Positions 45,519-53,702 of a stretch of 64,000 bases of DNA are shown here, piece after piece (the stretch's first letter is position 1; every line of letters begins with the position of its first letter). A program made the translations under genes and the position numbers. The DNA comes from Streptomyces caelestis. Its GTDB lineage: Bacteria; Actinomycetota; Actinomycetes; Streptomycetales; Streptomycetaceae. The notes under the pieces were generated by a model that searched no databases, was not told where the DNA came from, and worked only from the letters and a program-made list of their open reading frames with translations. The DNA is taken from contig NZ_LGCN01000192.1 of NCBI RefSeq assembly GCF_001279005.1, forward strand, positions 1-64,000, written 5' to 3'.

Positions 45519-46670
45519 ATGCGACCCGCCAGACTCTCCCTCGCCACCGCCCTCGCCACCGCGGCGGCCCTCGCCGCCGTCGCCGGCTGCGCCGAGAAGG
45601 GCGGCGGCTCCGACGGCGACCAGGTCATCGGTGTGACTGCCAAGGACGACGCCTGCGAGGTGTCGAGGAAGGAGTTCCCGGCCGGGCACGTCGAACTCGC
45701 CATCGAGAACAAGGGCTCCAAGGTCACCGAGGTCTACCTCCTCTTCCCCGACGACCGTGTGGTCACCGAGCGGGAGAACATCGGTCCCGGCACCAAGCAG
45801 CGCGTCACCGCCGAGGTGAAGGCCGGCGACTACCGGATCGCCTGCAAGCCGGGCATGCGCGGCAAGGGCATACGCCAGGACGTCAAGGCCACCGGTGGGA
45901 AGGCCGCCGAGCGCGACCCCCGCCTGGACAAGGCGGTGGCCGCCTACCGCGCGTACGTGCAGACGCAGGCCGACGAGACGCTGCCCAGAGCGGAGGAGTT
46001 CGCGAAGGCGGTCAAGGACGGCGACGTCGAGGCCGCCAGGAAGGCGTACGCGCCCTCCCGCATCGGCTGGGAGCGCACCGAGCCCGTCGCCGAGTCGTTC
46101 GGCGACATCGACCCCAAGGTCGACGTCCGCGAGGACGGTCTGGAGGACGGCCAGGACCCGGCGACCGACTGGACCGGCTGGCACCGCCTGGAGAAGGCCC
46201 TCTGGCAGGACGAGAGGATCGGCGACCGGGAGAAGGAGCTCGCCGACCGGCTGATCGCCGACCTGGAGGACTGGCGGAAGCGGGTCGGCACGGCCGAGAT
46301 CACCCCCACCTCCATGGCCAACGGCGCCAAGGAACTCCTCGACGAGGTCGCCACCGGCAAGGTCACCGGCGAGGAGGAGCGCTACTCGCACACCGACCTG
46401 GTCGACTTCAAGGCCAATGTCGAGGGCGCCGAGACGTCGTACGCGCTGCTCAAGGCGGTGGCCCGGGAGAACGAACCGGCGCTGGTGAAGGACCTCGACA
46501 AGCAGTTCGCGGCGCTGGACGCGCTGCTCGACCAGTACCGCCCGGACACGTCGTCGTACGACTTCACCTCGTACGACAAGGTCGGCAAGGCCGACCGCAA
46601 GGAACTGTCGGACGCGGTCAACGCGCTCGCGGAGCCGCTGTCGCGGCTCGCCGCGGCCGTCGTGAAGTAA
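45519..46670 (+). CDS. efeO: Iron-uptake lipoprotein EfeO
   Basis: This 383-residue extracellular component of the EfeUOB iron importer has lipobox VAGC with C24 as the lipidated residue. A cupredoxin-like domain (about residues 45-120, CEVSRKEFPAGHVELAIENK to YRIACKPGM) is followed by an imelysin/M75 domain whose metal motif GxHxxE is GWHRLE at 220-225. It captures ferrous or ferric iron and passes it to EfeB/EfeU. First gene of efeO-efeB-efeU, behind the iron box; efeB starts 14 bases after its stop. Confidence 0.95.
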   Translation: MRPARLSLATALATAAALAAVAGCAEKGGGSDGDQVIGVTAKDDACEVSRKEFPAGHVELAIENKGSKVTEVYLLFPDDRVVTERENIGPGTKQRVTAEVKAGDYRIACKPGMRGKGIRQDVKATGGKAAERDPRLDKAVAAYRAYVQTQADETLPRAEEFAKAVKDGDVEAARKAYAPSRIGWERTEPVAESFGDIDPKVDVREDGLEDGQDPATDWTGWHRLEKALWQDERIGDREKELADRLIADLEDWRKRVGTAEITPTSMANGAKELLDEVATGKVTGEEERYSHTDLVDFKANVEGAETSYALLKAVARENEPALVKDLDKQFAALDALLDQYRPDTSSYDFTSYDKVGKADRKELSDAVNALAEPLSRLAAAVVK

Positions 46671-46684
46671 GGGCGGTCAGGGCA

Positions 46685-47920
46685 ATGACGGACAGCAACG
46701 CGCAGCCGCCCTCGCGGCGTGCGCTGCTCGGCTGGGGCGGGGCCGGGCTCGCGCTCGGCGCCGCCGCGGCCGGCGGGGCGGCGGCGGCCCGTGCCGGCGA
46801 CGGGCCCGAGACGGACGCGGGCTCGGCGGTGGAGTTCCACGGGCCGCACCAGGCGGGCATCGCCACGCCCGTGCAGGACAGACTGCACTTCGCCGCGTTC
46901 GACGTGACGACCGACGACCGCGCCGCGTTCGTCGGGCTGCTGAAGGAGTGGACCGGGGCGGCACGCCGGATGACCGCCGGCCGCGCGGTCGGCGCGGGCG
47001 CGTACGGCGGTCTCGCCGAGGCGCCGCCGGACGACACCGGGGAGGCACTGGGCCTCAAGCCGTCCCGGCTGACCCTGACGATCGGCTTCGGGCCCTCCCT
47101 GTTCGGAAAGTTCGACCTGGCCGGGCGGCGTCCCGAGGCACTGGTCGAGCTGCCGAGGTTCTCCGGGGACAACCTCGACCGCGACCGCAGCGGCGGGGAC
47201 CTGTGCGTGCAGGCGTGCGCGGACGATCCGCAGGTCGCCGTGCACGCGATCCGCAACCTCGCCCGCATCGGGTTCGGCCGGGTCGTGGTGCGCTGGTCGC
47301 AGCTCGGCTTCGGCAAGACCTCGTCCACGACACCCGACGCGCAGACCCCGCGCAACCTGTTCGGCTTCAAGGACGGCACCCGCAACATCTCGGGCGCCGA
47401 GAAGGACCGGCTGGAGAAGTTCGTCTGGGTCGGGAAGAAGGACGGGCCGGCGTGGATGACGGGCGGTTCCTATCTCGTCGCCCGGCGGATCCGGATGCAC
47501 ATCGAGACCTGGGACCGCACCCCGCTGCAGGAGCAGGAGGACATCTTCGGCCGTGACAAGGGCGAGGGCGCGCCGGTCGGCAGGGCGAAGGAGCGCGACG
47601 AGCCGTTCCTGAAGGCGATGAAGCCCGACGCCCACGTACGGCTGGCGCATCCCGACGCCAACGCGGGGGCGACGATCCTGCGCCGGGGCTACTCCTTCAC
47701 CGACGGCACCGACGGCCTGGGGCGGCTGGACGCGGGGCTGTTCTTCCTCGCCTACCAGCGCGATCCGCGCACCGGGTTCATCCGCATCCAGCGCAATCTG
47801 GCCGATGACGCGCTCAACGAGTACATCCAGCACGTGGGTTCGGCGGTCTTCGCCGTACCGCCGGGCGTCCGCGACCAGGACGACTGGTGGGGCCGGGCGC
47901 TGTTCACCGAGGAGGCCTGA
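46685..47920 (+). CDS. efeB: Dye-decolorising peroxidase EfeB, Tat-exported
   Basis: This 411-residue heme peroxidase has a twin-arginine signal (SRRALLGWGGAGLALGAAAA at residues 10-29). The DyP signature GxxDG is present as GFKDGTRN. The likely proximal heme His lies in RMHIETWDR, and the distal Arg in AHPDANAGATILRRGYSFTDG. In the Efe system it oxidises ferrous iron, or possibly releases iron from heme, outside the membrane. It sits between efeO and efeU with 3 bases to the latter. Confidence 0.95.
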   Translation: MTDSNAQPPSRRALLGWGGAGLALGAAAAGGAAAARAGDGPETDAGSAVEFHGPHQAGIATPVQDRLHFAAFDVTTDDRAAFVGLLKEWTGAARRMTAGRAVGAGAYGGLAEAPPDDTGEALGLKPSRLTLTIGFGPSLFGKFDLAGRRPEALVELPRFSGDNLDRDRSGGDLCVQACADDPQVAVHAIRNLARIGFGRVVVRWSQLGFGKTSSTTPDAQTPRNLFGFKDGTRNISGAEKDRLEKFVWVGKKDGPAWMTGGSYLVARRIRMHIETWDRTPLQEQEDIFGRDKGEGAPVGRAKERDEPFLKAMKPDAHVRLAHPDANAGATILRRGYSFTDGTDGLGRLDAGLFFLAYQRDPRTGFIRIQRNLADDALNEYIQHVGSAVFAVPPGVRDQDDWWGRALFTEEA

Positions 47921-47923
47921 GCC

Positions 47924-48805
47924 GTGTTCTCCAACTACCTGATCGGTCTGCGCGAGGGCCTGGAGGCCAGTCTCGTCGTCTGCATCCTGATCGCCTACCT
48001 GGTGAAGACCGGGCGGCGGGACGCGCTGAAGCCGGTGTGGGCCGGCATCGGGGTCGCGGTCGCCCTCGCGCTCGGGTTCGGCTGCGCGCTCGAATTCGGC
48101 TCGCAGGAGCTGACGTTCGAGGCGCAGGAGGCGCTCGGCGGTTCGCTGTCGGTCCTCGCGGTGTGCCTGGTGACATGGATGGTGTTCTGGATGCGGCGCA
48201 CCGCCCGGCACCTGAAGGCGGAGCTGCACGGCAAGCTGGACGCCGCCCTCGCGATGGGCACGGGCGCGCTGGTCGTCACCGCGTTCCTCGCGGTGGGCCG
48301 CGAAGGGCTGGAGACGGCCCTGTTCGTGTGGGCGTCGGTGCACGCGGCCGGGGACGGCAGCCCGCGCCCGCTGATCGGGGTGGCGCTGGGGCTGGCGACG
48401 GCGGTACTGCTCGGCTGGCTGTTCTACCGGGGCGCGCTGCGCATCAACCTCGCGAAGTTCTTCACCTGGACCGGCGCCCTGCTGGTCGTCGTGGCGGCGG
48501 GCGTGCTGGCGTACGGCTTCCACGACCTGCAGGAGGCAGACTGGCTGCCCGGCCTGACGGACCTGGCCTTCGACATCAGCGGCACGATCCCGCCGGACAG
48601 CTGGTACGGCACGCTGCTGAAGGGCGTGTTCAACTTCCAGCCCGACCCGACCGTCCTCCAGGTCACGGTGTGGCTGCTGTACCTGGTCCCGGCGCTCGCG
48701 CTGTTCCTCGCCCCGGTAGGGTTCGCCTCCGGGAAGGGGAAGGTGAAGGAACCGGATGAGCAGGGATCTCGGCCTTCGAAGGCTCCGCGGACACCGCAGG
48801 CTTGA
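47924..48805 (+). CDS. efeU: FTR1-family iron permease EfeU
   Basis: This 293-residue membrane protein has seven predicted spans. Both REXLE iron-binding motifs are intact: R10-E14 (LREGLEASLV) and R126-E130 (GREGLETALF). It carries iron delivered by EfeO and EfeB across the membrane. GTG start at 47924 behind GGAGG. The last 50 bases overlap the next gene in another frame, which couples their translation. Confidence 0.95.
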   Translation: MFSNYLIGLREGLEASLVVCILIAYLVKTGRRDALKPVWAGIGVAVALALGFGCALEFGSQELTFEAQEALGGSLSVLAVCLVTWMVFWMRRTARHLKAELHGKLDAALAMGTGALVVTAFLAVGREGLETALFVWASVHAAGDGSPRPLIGVALGLATAVLLGWLFYRGALRINLAKFFTWTGALLVVVAAGVLAYGFHDLQEADWLPGLTDLAFDISGTIPPDSWYGTLLKGVFNFQPDPTVLQVTVWLLYLVPALALFLAPVGFASGKGKVKEPDEQGSRPSKAPRTPQA

Positions 48806-49742
48806 CACGTGCGTGCTCACGGTCGCTCTGGCGGTCACGGCGAGCGGCTGTGTGGTGGTGCACGGTGAGCGCGAGGTGCTCCCGGCCACCACCCGCGCCG
48901 AAGCCGCCCGGGCGCTCCAGGAGTTCACGGCCGCGTACAACGAGGCCGACAAGGCGTACGACGGTTCCCTGGACGCCGACCACACCACCGGCGCCCTCGC
49001 CGACATCGACGGGGCGCGGCTGAAGGCCGGGCGGGCCAACAGCCCGCGGGGCAACGCCCGGCACACGCCGCTGGAGCTGACGGACGCGAGGTTCACCATC
49101 CCGAAGAAGGCCGGCTGGCCGCGCTGGTTCCTCGCCGACGCGGACGGCAACAAGGGCGGCGAGGCGCGCTGGCTGCTGGTGTTCACCCGTGACGGGCTGG
49201 ACGAGACCTGGGAGGCGGCGTACCTGACGCTGGTCGCCCCGGACGACATACCGGAGTTCAGGACCGACGGGGACGGCTGGGCCGAGGCCGTGCCCGCCGA
49301 CTCGTCCGACGTGACGGTGGAGCCGGGCGAACTGAGCGAGAAGTACACGTCGTTCCTCAAGGGCGGCGGGGCCGTCTTCTCGGACGGCCCGCACACCAGC
49401 GGGTGGCGGACCCAGCGGGAGAAGAAGTCGTCGCGGCCGGGGCTGGCCACGCAGTACATCGACGAGCCGCTGACGAACGGCGACTACGCGCCGCTGGCCC
49501 TGCGCACGAAGGACGGCGGGGCGCTGGTGTTCTTCGCCACCCGCCACTTCGAGAAGCAGACCGCCGCGGCCGGGGCGTCGGTGCCGACGCCGAACAAGGA
49601 CGTGCTGGCGCTGACGACCGGGGAGATACGGCAGTCGTTGACGATGGAGTTCGTCTCCAACGAGGTGGCGCTGGATCCGGCCGACGGCGAGGTGGAGGTC
49701 CTGGGGCGGATCCAGGGGCTGACGTCGGCGCAGGGCGAGTAG
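48756..49742 (+). CDS. Lipoprotein encoded with the efe genes
   Basis: This 328-residue protein has a long N-region, a signal helix and a lipobox VTASGC with the cysteine at 32. The mature part has no recognised domain. It contains LQEFTAAYNEADKAYDGSLD, PKKAGWPRWFLADADGNKGG and GGALVFFATRHFEKQTAAAG. Starting 50 bases inside efeU, it is translationally coupled, so a role next to the iron importer in the envelope is suggested by context only. It could also be an unrelated cell-surface protein. Confidence 0.82.
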   Translation: MSRDLGLRRLRGHRRLDTCVLTVALAVTASGCVVVHGEREVLPATTRAEAARALQEFTAAYNEADKAYDGSLDADHTTGALADIDGARLKAGRANSPRGNARHTPLELTDARFTIPKKAGWPRWFLADADGNKGGEARWLLVFTRDGLDETWEAAYLTLVAPDDIPEFRTDGDGWAEAVPADSSDVTVEPGELSEKYTSFLKGGGAVFSDGPHTSGWRTQREKKSSRPGLATQYIDEPLTNGDYAPLALRTKDGGALVFFATRHFEKQTAAAGASVPTPNKDVLALTTGEIRQSLTMEFVSNEVALDPADGEVEVLGRIQGLTSAQGE

Positions 49743-49756
49743 GTCCCCGGCTCGGA

Positions 49757-50494
49757 TCAGCTGCGCAGGGGCCAGGCCGCGCCCGCGTGATCGGACTGTT
49801 CGCCGACGTGGCGGGCGCAGGAGTCGGTGAGGACCTCCAGCAGGCTCAGCGGGTCCGGGAGCGGATGCTCGGGGCCGCGCACCCAGTGCACCGACCGGCC
49901 GTCGTCGCCGGGGAGGCGGGCGGGCGGGACCAGGACGTAGGAGCCGCGGCAGTGCCAGCGCAGGCCGGGGTGCTCGTCCATGGTCTCCGGGTGGCAGTCC
50001 AGCTCGCACGGCCACCACTCGTCCTCGTCCTCGGGGGTGCCGCGGGTGAGGGTGAAGAACAGCATGCGGCCGTCGTCGCTCTCGGCGACGGGGCCGACCT
50101 CGACGCCGGCGTCGAGGAGGCGGGTGAGCGCCTCGCGGCCGGCGTCCAGGGGGACGTCCAGGACGTCGTGCACCATGCCGGTGGCGGTGATGAAGTTGGC
50201 CTGCGGCTGGTGGCGGGCCCAGCGCTCGATCTGGGCGCGGTCGGTGGTGGACTGCGTCTGCCAGGCGAACGACACCGGGTGCCGGGCGGGGGTGGGACAG
50301 CCCACACGGTCGCAGGAGCAGCCGTATCCGGCGGCGGGGTGGGCGGCGGGCGCGAGCGGCAGTCCCGCTTCGGCGGCGGCGAGCAGCAGGGTCTCACGGC
50401 CGCCCTCGTCGGCGGCCTGCTTCGGGCGGCGTCCTCGCAGCCACTGGGAGAGCCTGCCCTGCCGGCCGGTCCGGCCGCCGAACTCCGCGCTCAT
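49757..50494 (-). CDS. Stand-alone Prim-Pol-like (bifunctional DNA primase/polymerase N-terminal) protein, probably inactive
   Basis: This 245-residue protein resembles the Prim-Pol domain: LAAAEAGLPLAPAAHPAAGY, a zinc-like cluster GCSCDRVGCPTPARHP, then IERWARHQPQANFITATG. Where active enzymes have a DxD metal motif (VLDVDP), this one reads VLDVPLD, so one key Asp appears replaced. No helicase domain is attached. Such proteins are common in Streptomyces and may bind nucleotides or regulate. ATG 50494; it is divergent from the GDPD gene. Confidence 0.8.
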   Translation of the reverse strand: MSAEFGGRTGRQGRLSQWLRGRRPKQAADEGGRETLLLAAAEAGLPLAPAAHPAAGYGCSCDRVGCPTPARHPVSFAWQTQSTTDRAQIERWARHQPQANFITATGMVHDVLDVPLDAGREALTRLLDAGVEVGPVAESDDGRMLFFTLTRGTPEDEDEWWPCELDCHPETMDEHPGLRWHCRGSYVLVPPARLPGDDGRSVHWVRGPEHPLPDPLSLLEVLTDSCARHVGEQSDHAGAAWPLRS

Positions 50495-50616
50495 CTATCC
50501 CCTCGCCTCGCCGTCGTGCCACACAGCATGCCCCATGGTCCCACGATCGTGCGCGTCGGGGGGCCGGAGCGCACAATCCGCGCAGGTGGGACGAGGGGGA
50601 TTCGACGGGACGAGGA

Positions 50617-51609
50617 GTGGCGAAGGGGGCGCACGCGGCGCGGGCGCGGGCGGCGGGGGCGCACGGCAGGGGCGCCTGCACCGGTTCGGGTGCCGTGGGG
50701 CGGCCCGCGGTGATCCGCGGACCTACCGTGGTCGTCATGGTCACCTGTGTCGCGTTGACGGGTCTGGCGGCCGTGGCTTCCGTGGTCTCGCTGACGCTCA
50801 CGGGCCACGGCGGCGACCGCCCGCTGGAATGGGGCGCCGGGCCGCTGACGGTGGACTCGCTGCCGCGCGTCCCGTACGCGGCCCATCGGGGCGGGGCCCG
50901 CGAGGTGCCGGAGAACAGCATGTCGGGGCTGATGGCGGCGTACCGGCGCGGCACGGCGCAGGTGCTGGACTTCGACACGCGAGTGCTGCGGGACGGCACG
51001 CCGGTGGTCTTCCACGACGCGACCCTGAACCGTACGACCTTCCTGGGCGGCGAGGTGCGCGGCCTGGACGCCGGGGAGTGGCGGGGCGTACGGCTGCGTC
51101 CGCGCGACCGGCTGCCGGGGAGCTGGCGCCCGGAGCGGCCGCCGACGGTCGCCGAGGTGCTGGACCGGTTCGGCGGGCGGGTCGTGCTGATGCTGGAGGC
51201 GAAGGATCCGCGCGGTGTGGAGCGGCTGGCCGCGCTGATCCGCGCCCGCGGCCTGACCCGCTCGGTGTTCGTGAACACCAACGACCCCGGGGTGGCCCGC
51301 CGCGTCCACCGCCTGGGCCTGCTGACCCAGCTGTGGCGCTCGGCCCGCCAGCTGCGCACCGACCGTCCCGAGCGCTGGCGCTCCTACGTGGACCTGCTCG
51401 ACGTCGACGTCAGGGCGCGGGACGCCGATCTGCGGCGCGCGGTGCGCTCCGGCGTCCCCCGGGTGTGGGCCCACACGGTCGTCACCCCGGCCCAGCGCGA
51501 CCGCGCCCTGGCGCTGGGCTGCAACGGCGTCATCACGGACGCGCCGGGGCGGCTGGCCCGGCATCCGGCGCGGGTGCCGGGGAGCGTGAGCGCGGCGCTG
51601 GGGCGGTGA
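50617..51609 (+). CDS. Glycerophosphodiester phosphodiesterase family protein
   Basis: This 330-residue protein has an N-terminal Ala/Gly/Arg-rich cytoplasmic part and a signal anchor (VVVMVTCVALTGLAAVASVV, about residues 35-60). An extracytoplasmic GDPD barrel follows with AHRGGAREVPENSM (catalytic His and Glu), DFDTRVLRDGTPVVFHDATL and VVLMLEAKDP. It would hydrolyse glycerophosphodiesters from phospholipids or teichoic-acid-like polymers. GTG 50617 after GAGGAG is the favoured start; an ATG at 50737 directly before the membrane helix is an alternative. Confidence 0.88.
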   Translation: MAKGAHAARARAAGAHGRGACTGSGAVGRPAVIRGPTVVVMVTCVALTGLAAVASVVSLTLTGHGGDRPLEWGAGPLTVDSLPRVPYAAHRGGAREVPENSMSGLMAAYRRGTAQVLDFDTRVLRDGTPVVFHDATLNRTTFLGGEVRGLDAGEWRGVRLRPRDRLPGSWRPERPPTVAEVLDRFGGRVVLMLEAKDPRGVERLAALIRARGLTRSVFVNTNDPGVARRVHRLGLLTQLWRSARQLRTDRPERWRSYVDLLDVDVRARDADLRRAVRSGVPRVWAHTVVTPAQRDRALALGCNGVITDAPGRLARHPARVPGSVSAALGR

Positions 51610-51631
51610 GGCCGCCGGCCGTCCGTGCCGG

Positions 51632-52249
51632 TCAGCGGGGTGCGAGGCCGTTGAGGGCGTAGTCGACGAGGGTGTCGGTGTAGTCGTGGGTGATCGGGCC
51701 CGTGTGCTGGAGCCAGCGCTGGGCGAGGGGGGAGACGAAGAGCTCCAGGGCGATGCGCGGGTCGACGTCGGGGCGGACGTGCCCGGCGGCCTGGGCGGCG
51801 CGCAGACGGTCGACGTAGAGCTGGAGCTGGGGTTCCAGCAGCCGGGCGACGAACCTGCGGCCGAGCTCCTCGTCGACGACGCCCTCGGCGGCCAGCGCGC
51901 GGGAGGGCGCCTCGAAGGAGGGGTCCCGCAGTTCGTCGACCGTGGCGCGCAGGACGAGCTTGAGGTCGGCGGCGAGGTCGCCGGTGTCCGGGAGGGCGTG
52001 CGCGACGTGGCCGGCGTCCTCGGCGGCCCGCTCGGCCATGTCGAGGAACGCCTCGAGGAGCACGTCCGCCTTCGACGACCACCACCGGTAGATCGTCTGC
52101 TTGCCGACTCCGGCGCGGGAGGCGATGCCTTCGATGGTCGTCCTCGGGTAGCCGACCTCGACGACCAGGGCGAGGGCGGCGTCGTAGATGGCCCGCCGGG
52201 AGCGCTCGCTGCGGCGGGTGGCGTCGGGGGCGGACTGGTTCTGGGCCAT
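51632..52249 (-). CDS. TetR-family regulator
   Basis: This 205-residue repressor has the TetR helix-turn-helix PRTTIEGIASRAGVGKQTIY followed by RWWSSKADVLLEAF, then a helical C-terminal domain of the TetR_C_11/16 type. ATG 52249. It is divergent from a small DUF6243-type gene, and the 99-base space between them contains two matching palindromes, so it probably represses that gene and itself. Ligand unknown. Confidence 0.92.
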   Translation of the reverse strand: MAQNQSAPDATRRSERSRRAIYDAALALVVEVGYPRTTIEGIASRAGVGKQTIYRWWSSKADVLLEAFLDMAERAAEDAGHVAHALPDTGDLAADLKLVLRATVDELRDPSFEAPSRALAAEGVVDEELGRRFVARLLEPQLQLYVDRLRAAQAAGHVRPDVDPRIALELFVSPLAQRWLQHTGPITHDYTDTLVDYALNGLAPR

Positions 52250-52265
52250 GGGGCGAATTTACCAC

Positions 52266-52327
52266 TTGACAAGACGGTGCGTCTCGCCGGACAGTGGTGA
52301 ACACCAGAGGCGAGACGATACGTCTCG
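52266..52327 (+). promoter_or_regulatory. Promoter with two TetR operators
   Basis: A -35-like TTGACA (52266-52271) and a -10-like region near 52290 flank the operator CAAGACG-GTG-CGTCTCG (52270-52286). The second operator CGAGACG-ATA-CGTCTCG (52311-52327) is a perfect 7-bp inverted repeat. The two sites share the same arms and lie 41 bases apart, about four helical turns. Binding would block the DUF6243-type gene. Confidence 0.78.
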
Positions 52328-52348
52328 TATTGATGAGAGGGGATCACC

Positions 52349-52561
52349 GTGACGCGAGGCGGAGCCGGAAACATGCTGGGCGTCGGCGGCACCCGACGGC
52401 ACCTGGGCCGCGCGGCCCTGCGCGGGGGCGGGCGCGGCGGGCGTGTCGGGGGCGGGCTCGACCCGCGGGCGCACAAGCGGGAACTGCTGCGCGCACTGCG
52501 GGCGCAGCGGCAGGAGGGGGAGGGGGACGAGGGGAAGGGGACGTCGCCCGGTCGGGCGTAG
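52349..52561 (+). CDS. Small DUF6243-type protein, 70 residues
   Basis: The product reads MTRGGAGNMLGVGGTRRHLG, then RAALRGGGRGGRVGGGLDPR and AHKRELLRALRAQRQEGEG. It resembles a Streptomyces family of short Gly/Arg-rich proteins (GGAGNMLGVGGTR...LRGG..GGRVGGGLDP..QK) that I recall as DUF6243. It is strongly basic and probably binds nucleic acid or membranes. GTG 52349 follows GAGAGGGG. Divergent from and probably controlled by the TetR gene. Confidence 0.78.
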   Translation: MTRGGAGNMLGVGGTRRHLGRAALRGGGRGGRVGGGLDPRAHKRELLRALRAQRQEGEGDEGKGTSPGRA

Positions 52562-52585
52562 GGCAGGTCGCAGGTCAGCCGTAGG

Positions 52586-53584
52586 TCAGGCCTCGGCGTG
52601 CGGCGGCCAGGGGTCGCCCCAGTCGGTGTCCCGGGCGGCCCGGTACAGGTCGCCGTGGCGCTTGGTGACCGTGGTGCGGCGCAGGCCCGGGTCCTTCTCG
52701 CACAGGTCGAGGAGGACCTGGCCCTTGCGGATCTGCGGCTTGCGGACGACGCGGGCGGGGGCCGGGGCGACCGGGAGGCGGGTGGCGGCGACGTAGCTGA
52801 ACTTCTCGTCCTCGTAGGCGAGGGAACCGCCCTTGACCTGGCGGTGCAGGGAGGAACGGCTGACCCGCGCGGAGAAGTGGCACCAGTCCGTGCCGGGGGC
52901 GATGGGGCAGGCGGCGCTGTGCGGGCAGGGGGCGGCGACGTGGAAGCCGGCGGAGACCAGACGGTCGCGGGCCTCGATGACGCGGGCGTAGCCGTCGGGG
53001 GTGCCGGGTTCGACGATCACGACGGACCGTGCGGCGGCGGCAGCGGCGTCGACGAGGGCGGCGCGGTCGGGGGCGGTGAGCTCGTTGAGGACGTAGGAGA
53101 CGGTGACGAGATCAGTGCTCTCGACGGTGAGCGCCGATCCGATGCGGGAGCGGTGCCATCGGGTGTCGCGCAGGGCGGGGTTCGCGGCGGCGAGTTCCCG
53201 GCCGAGGGCGAGGGCGGGTTCGGCCCAGTCGAGGACGGTCACGGGGCGCTCCCCGTCCCAGGTCGCGCTCACCGCCCAGGCCGCCGCGCCGGTGCCGCCT
53301 CCGACGTCCACGTGGTCGCCGGGCGACCATCCGGGCACGGCGTCCGCGAACGCCGCCAGCGCGGACCGCACCGCCTCGAACGTCGCGGGCATCCGGTAGG
53401 CGGCGTACGCGGCCACGTCGGCCCGGTCCCGCAGGATCGGCGCCTCGGTCGGGGTGGCGCCCCGGTAGGCGGCGATCAGCCGCTCGACGGCCTGCGCGGC
53501 CTGCCGCGCCGGAAGCCCGTCGAGCAGCCCGGCGAGGGCGGAGCGCAGGGTTTCGGCGACGGGCAGGGAGGCGGGGGCGTTCAC
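52586..53584 (-). CDS. Rsm22-like (mitoribosomal small-subunit methyltransferase family) protein
   Basis: This 332-residue protein has a class I methyltransferase core with the SAM loop VDVGGGTGAAAWAV. The Rsm22 cysteine cluster follows (CPHSAACPIAPGTDWCHFSA), which probably binds an Fe-S cluster. The C-terminal region FSYVAATR...RIVRKPQIRKGQV is also characteristic. Rsm22 relatives act on or assemble the small ribosomal subunit. GTG 53584 overlaps the stop of a possible 27-codon leader frame. Five palindromic repeats lie upstream. Confidence 0.9.
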   Translation of the reverse strand: MNAPASLPVAETLRSALAGLLDGLPARQAAQAVERLIAAYRGATPTEAPILRDRADVAAYAAYRMPATFEAVRSALAAFADAVPGWSPGDHVDVGGGTGAAAWAVSATWDGERPVTVLDWAEPALALGRELAAANPALRDTRWHRSRIGSALTVESTDLVTVSYVLNELTAPDRAALVDAAAAAARSVVIVEPGTPDGYARVIEARDRLVSAGFHVAAPCPHSAACPIAPGTDWCHFSARVSRSSLHRQVKGGSLAYEDEKFSYVAATRLPVAPAPARVVRKPQIRKGQVLLDLCEKDPGLRRTTVTKRHGDLYRAARDTDWGDPWPPHAEA

Positions 53585-53664
53585 CCGGCGATTCTACGAG
53601 GCCGAACGGGGTCGGAGCACCGCTCACCTTCGGAAGCACCGCTCACGTCAAGAGCGCTGCTCAT
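53581..53664 (-). CDS. Possible 27-residue leader peptide of the Rsm22 gene
   Basis: ATG 53664 opens a frame encoding MSSALDVSGASEGERCSDPV and RPRRIAG. Its TGA overlaps the GTG start of the Rsm22 gene (GTGA), the arrangement used for translational coupling. No good ribosome site is visible, and the frame runs through the repeat array, so it may be accidental. Confidence 0.3.
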   Translation of the reverse strand: MSSALDVSGASEGERCSDPVRPRRIAG

Positions 53665-53702
53665 ATGCAAGAGCGCTGCTCACCACGGAGAGCACCGCTC
53701 AC
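53615..53702. repeat. Five-copy array of a 13-bp palindrome, period about 19 bp
   Basis: GAGCRCYGCTCAC-type units start at 53615, 53634, 53652, 53671 and 53690. Each is a GAGC-nnn-GCTC palindrome; copy 2 has one change at its first base and copy 3 ends in T. The linkers differ in sequence. The array fills the space between the Rsm22 start and the serine hydrolase stop. Confidence 0.85.

Noticed and set aside
46382..49459. 1025-codon minus-strand open frame
   Set aside because: It is antisense to efeO, efeB, efeU and the lipoprotein gene; no recognisable domain.
53615..53702. CRISPR-like array
   Set aside because: Units of 13 bp with 5-6 bp linkers are far too short; an operator array or minisatellite fits.
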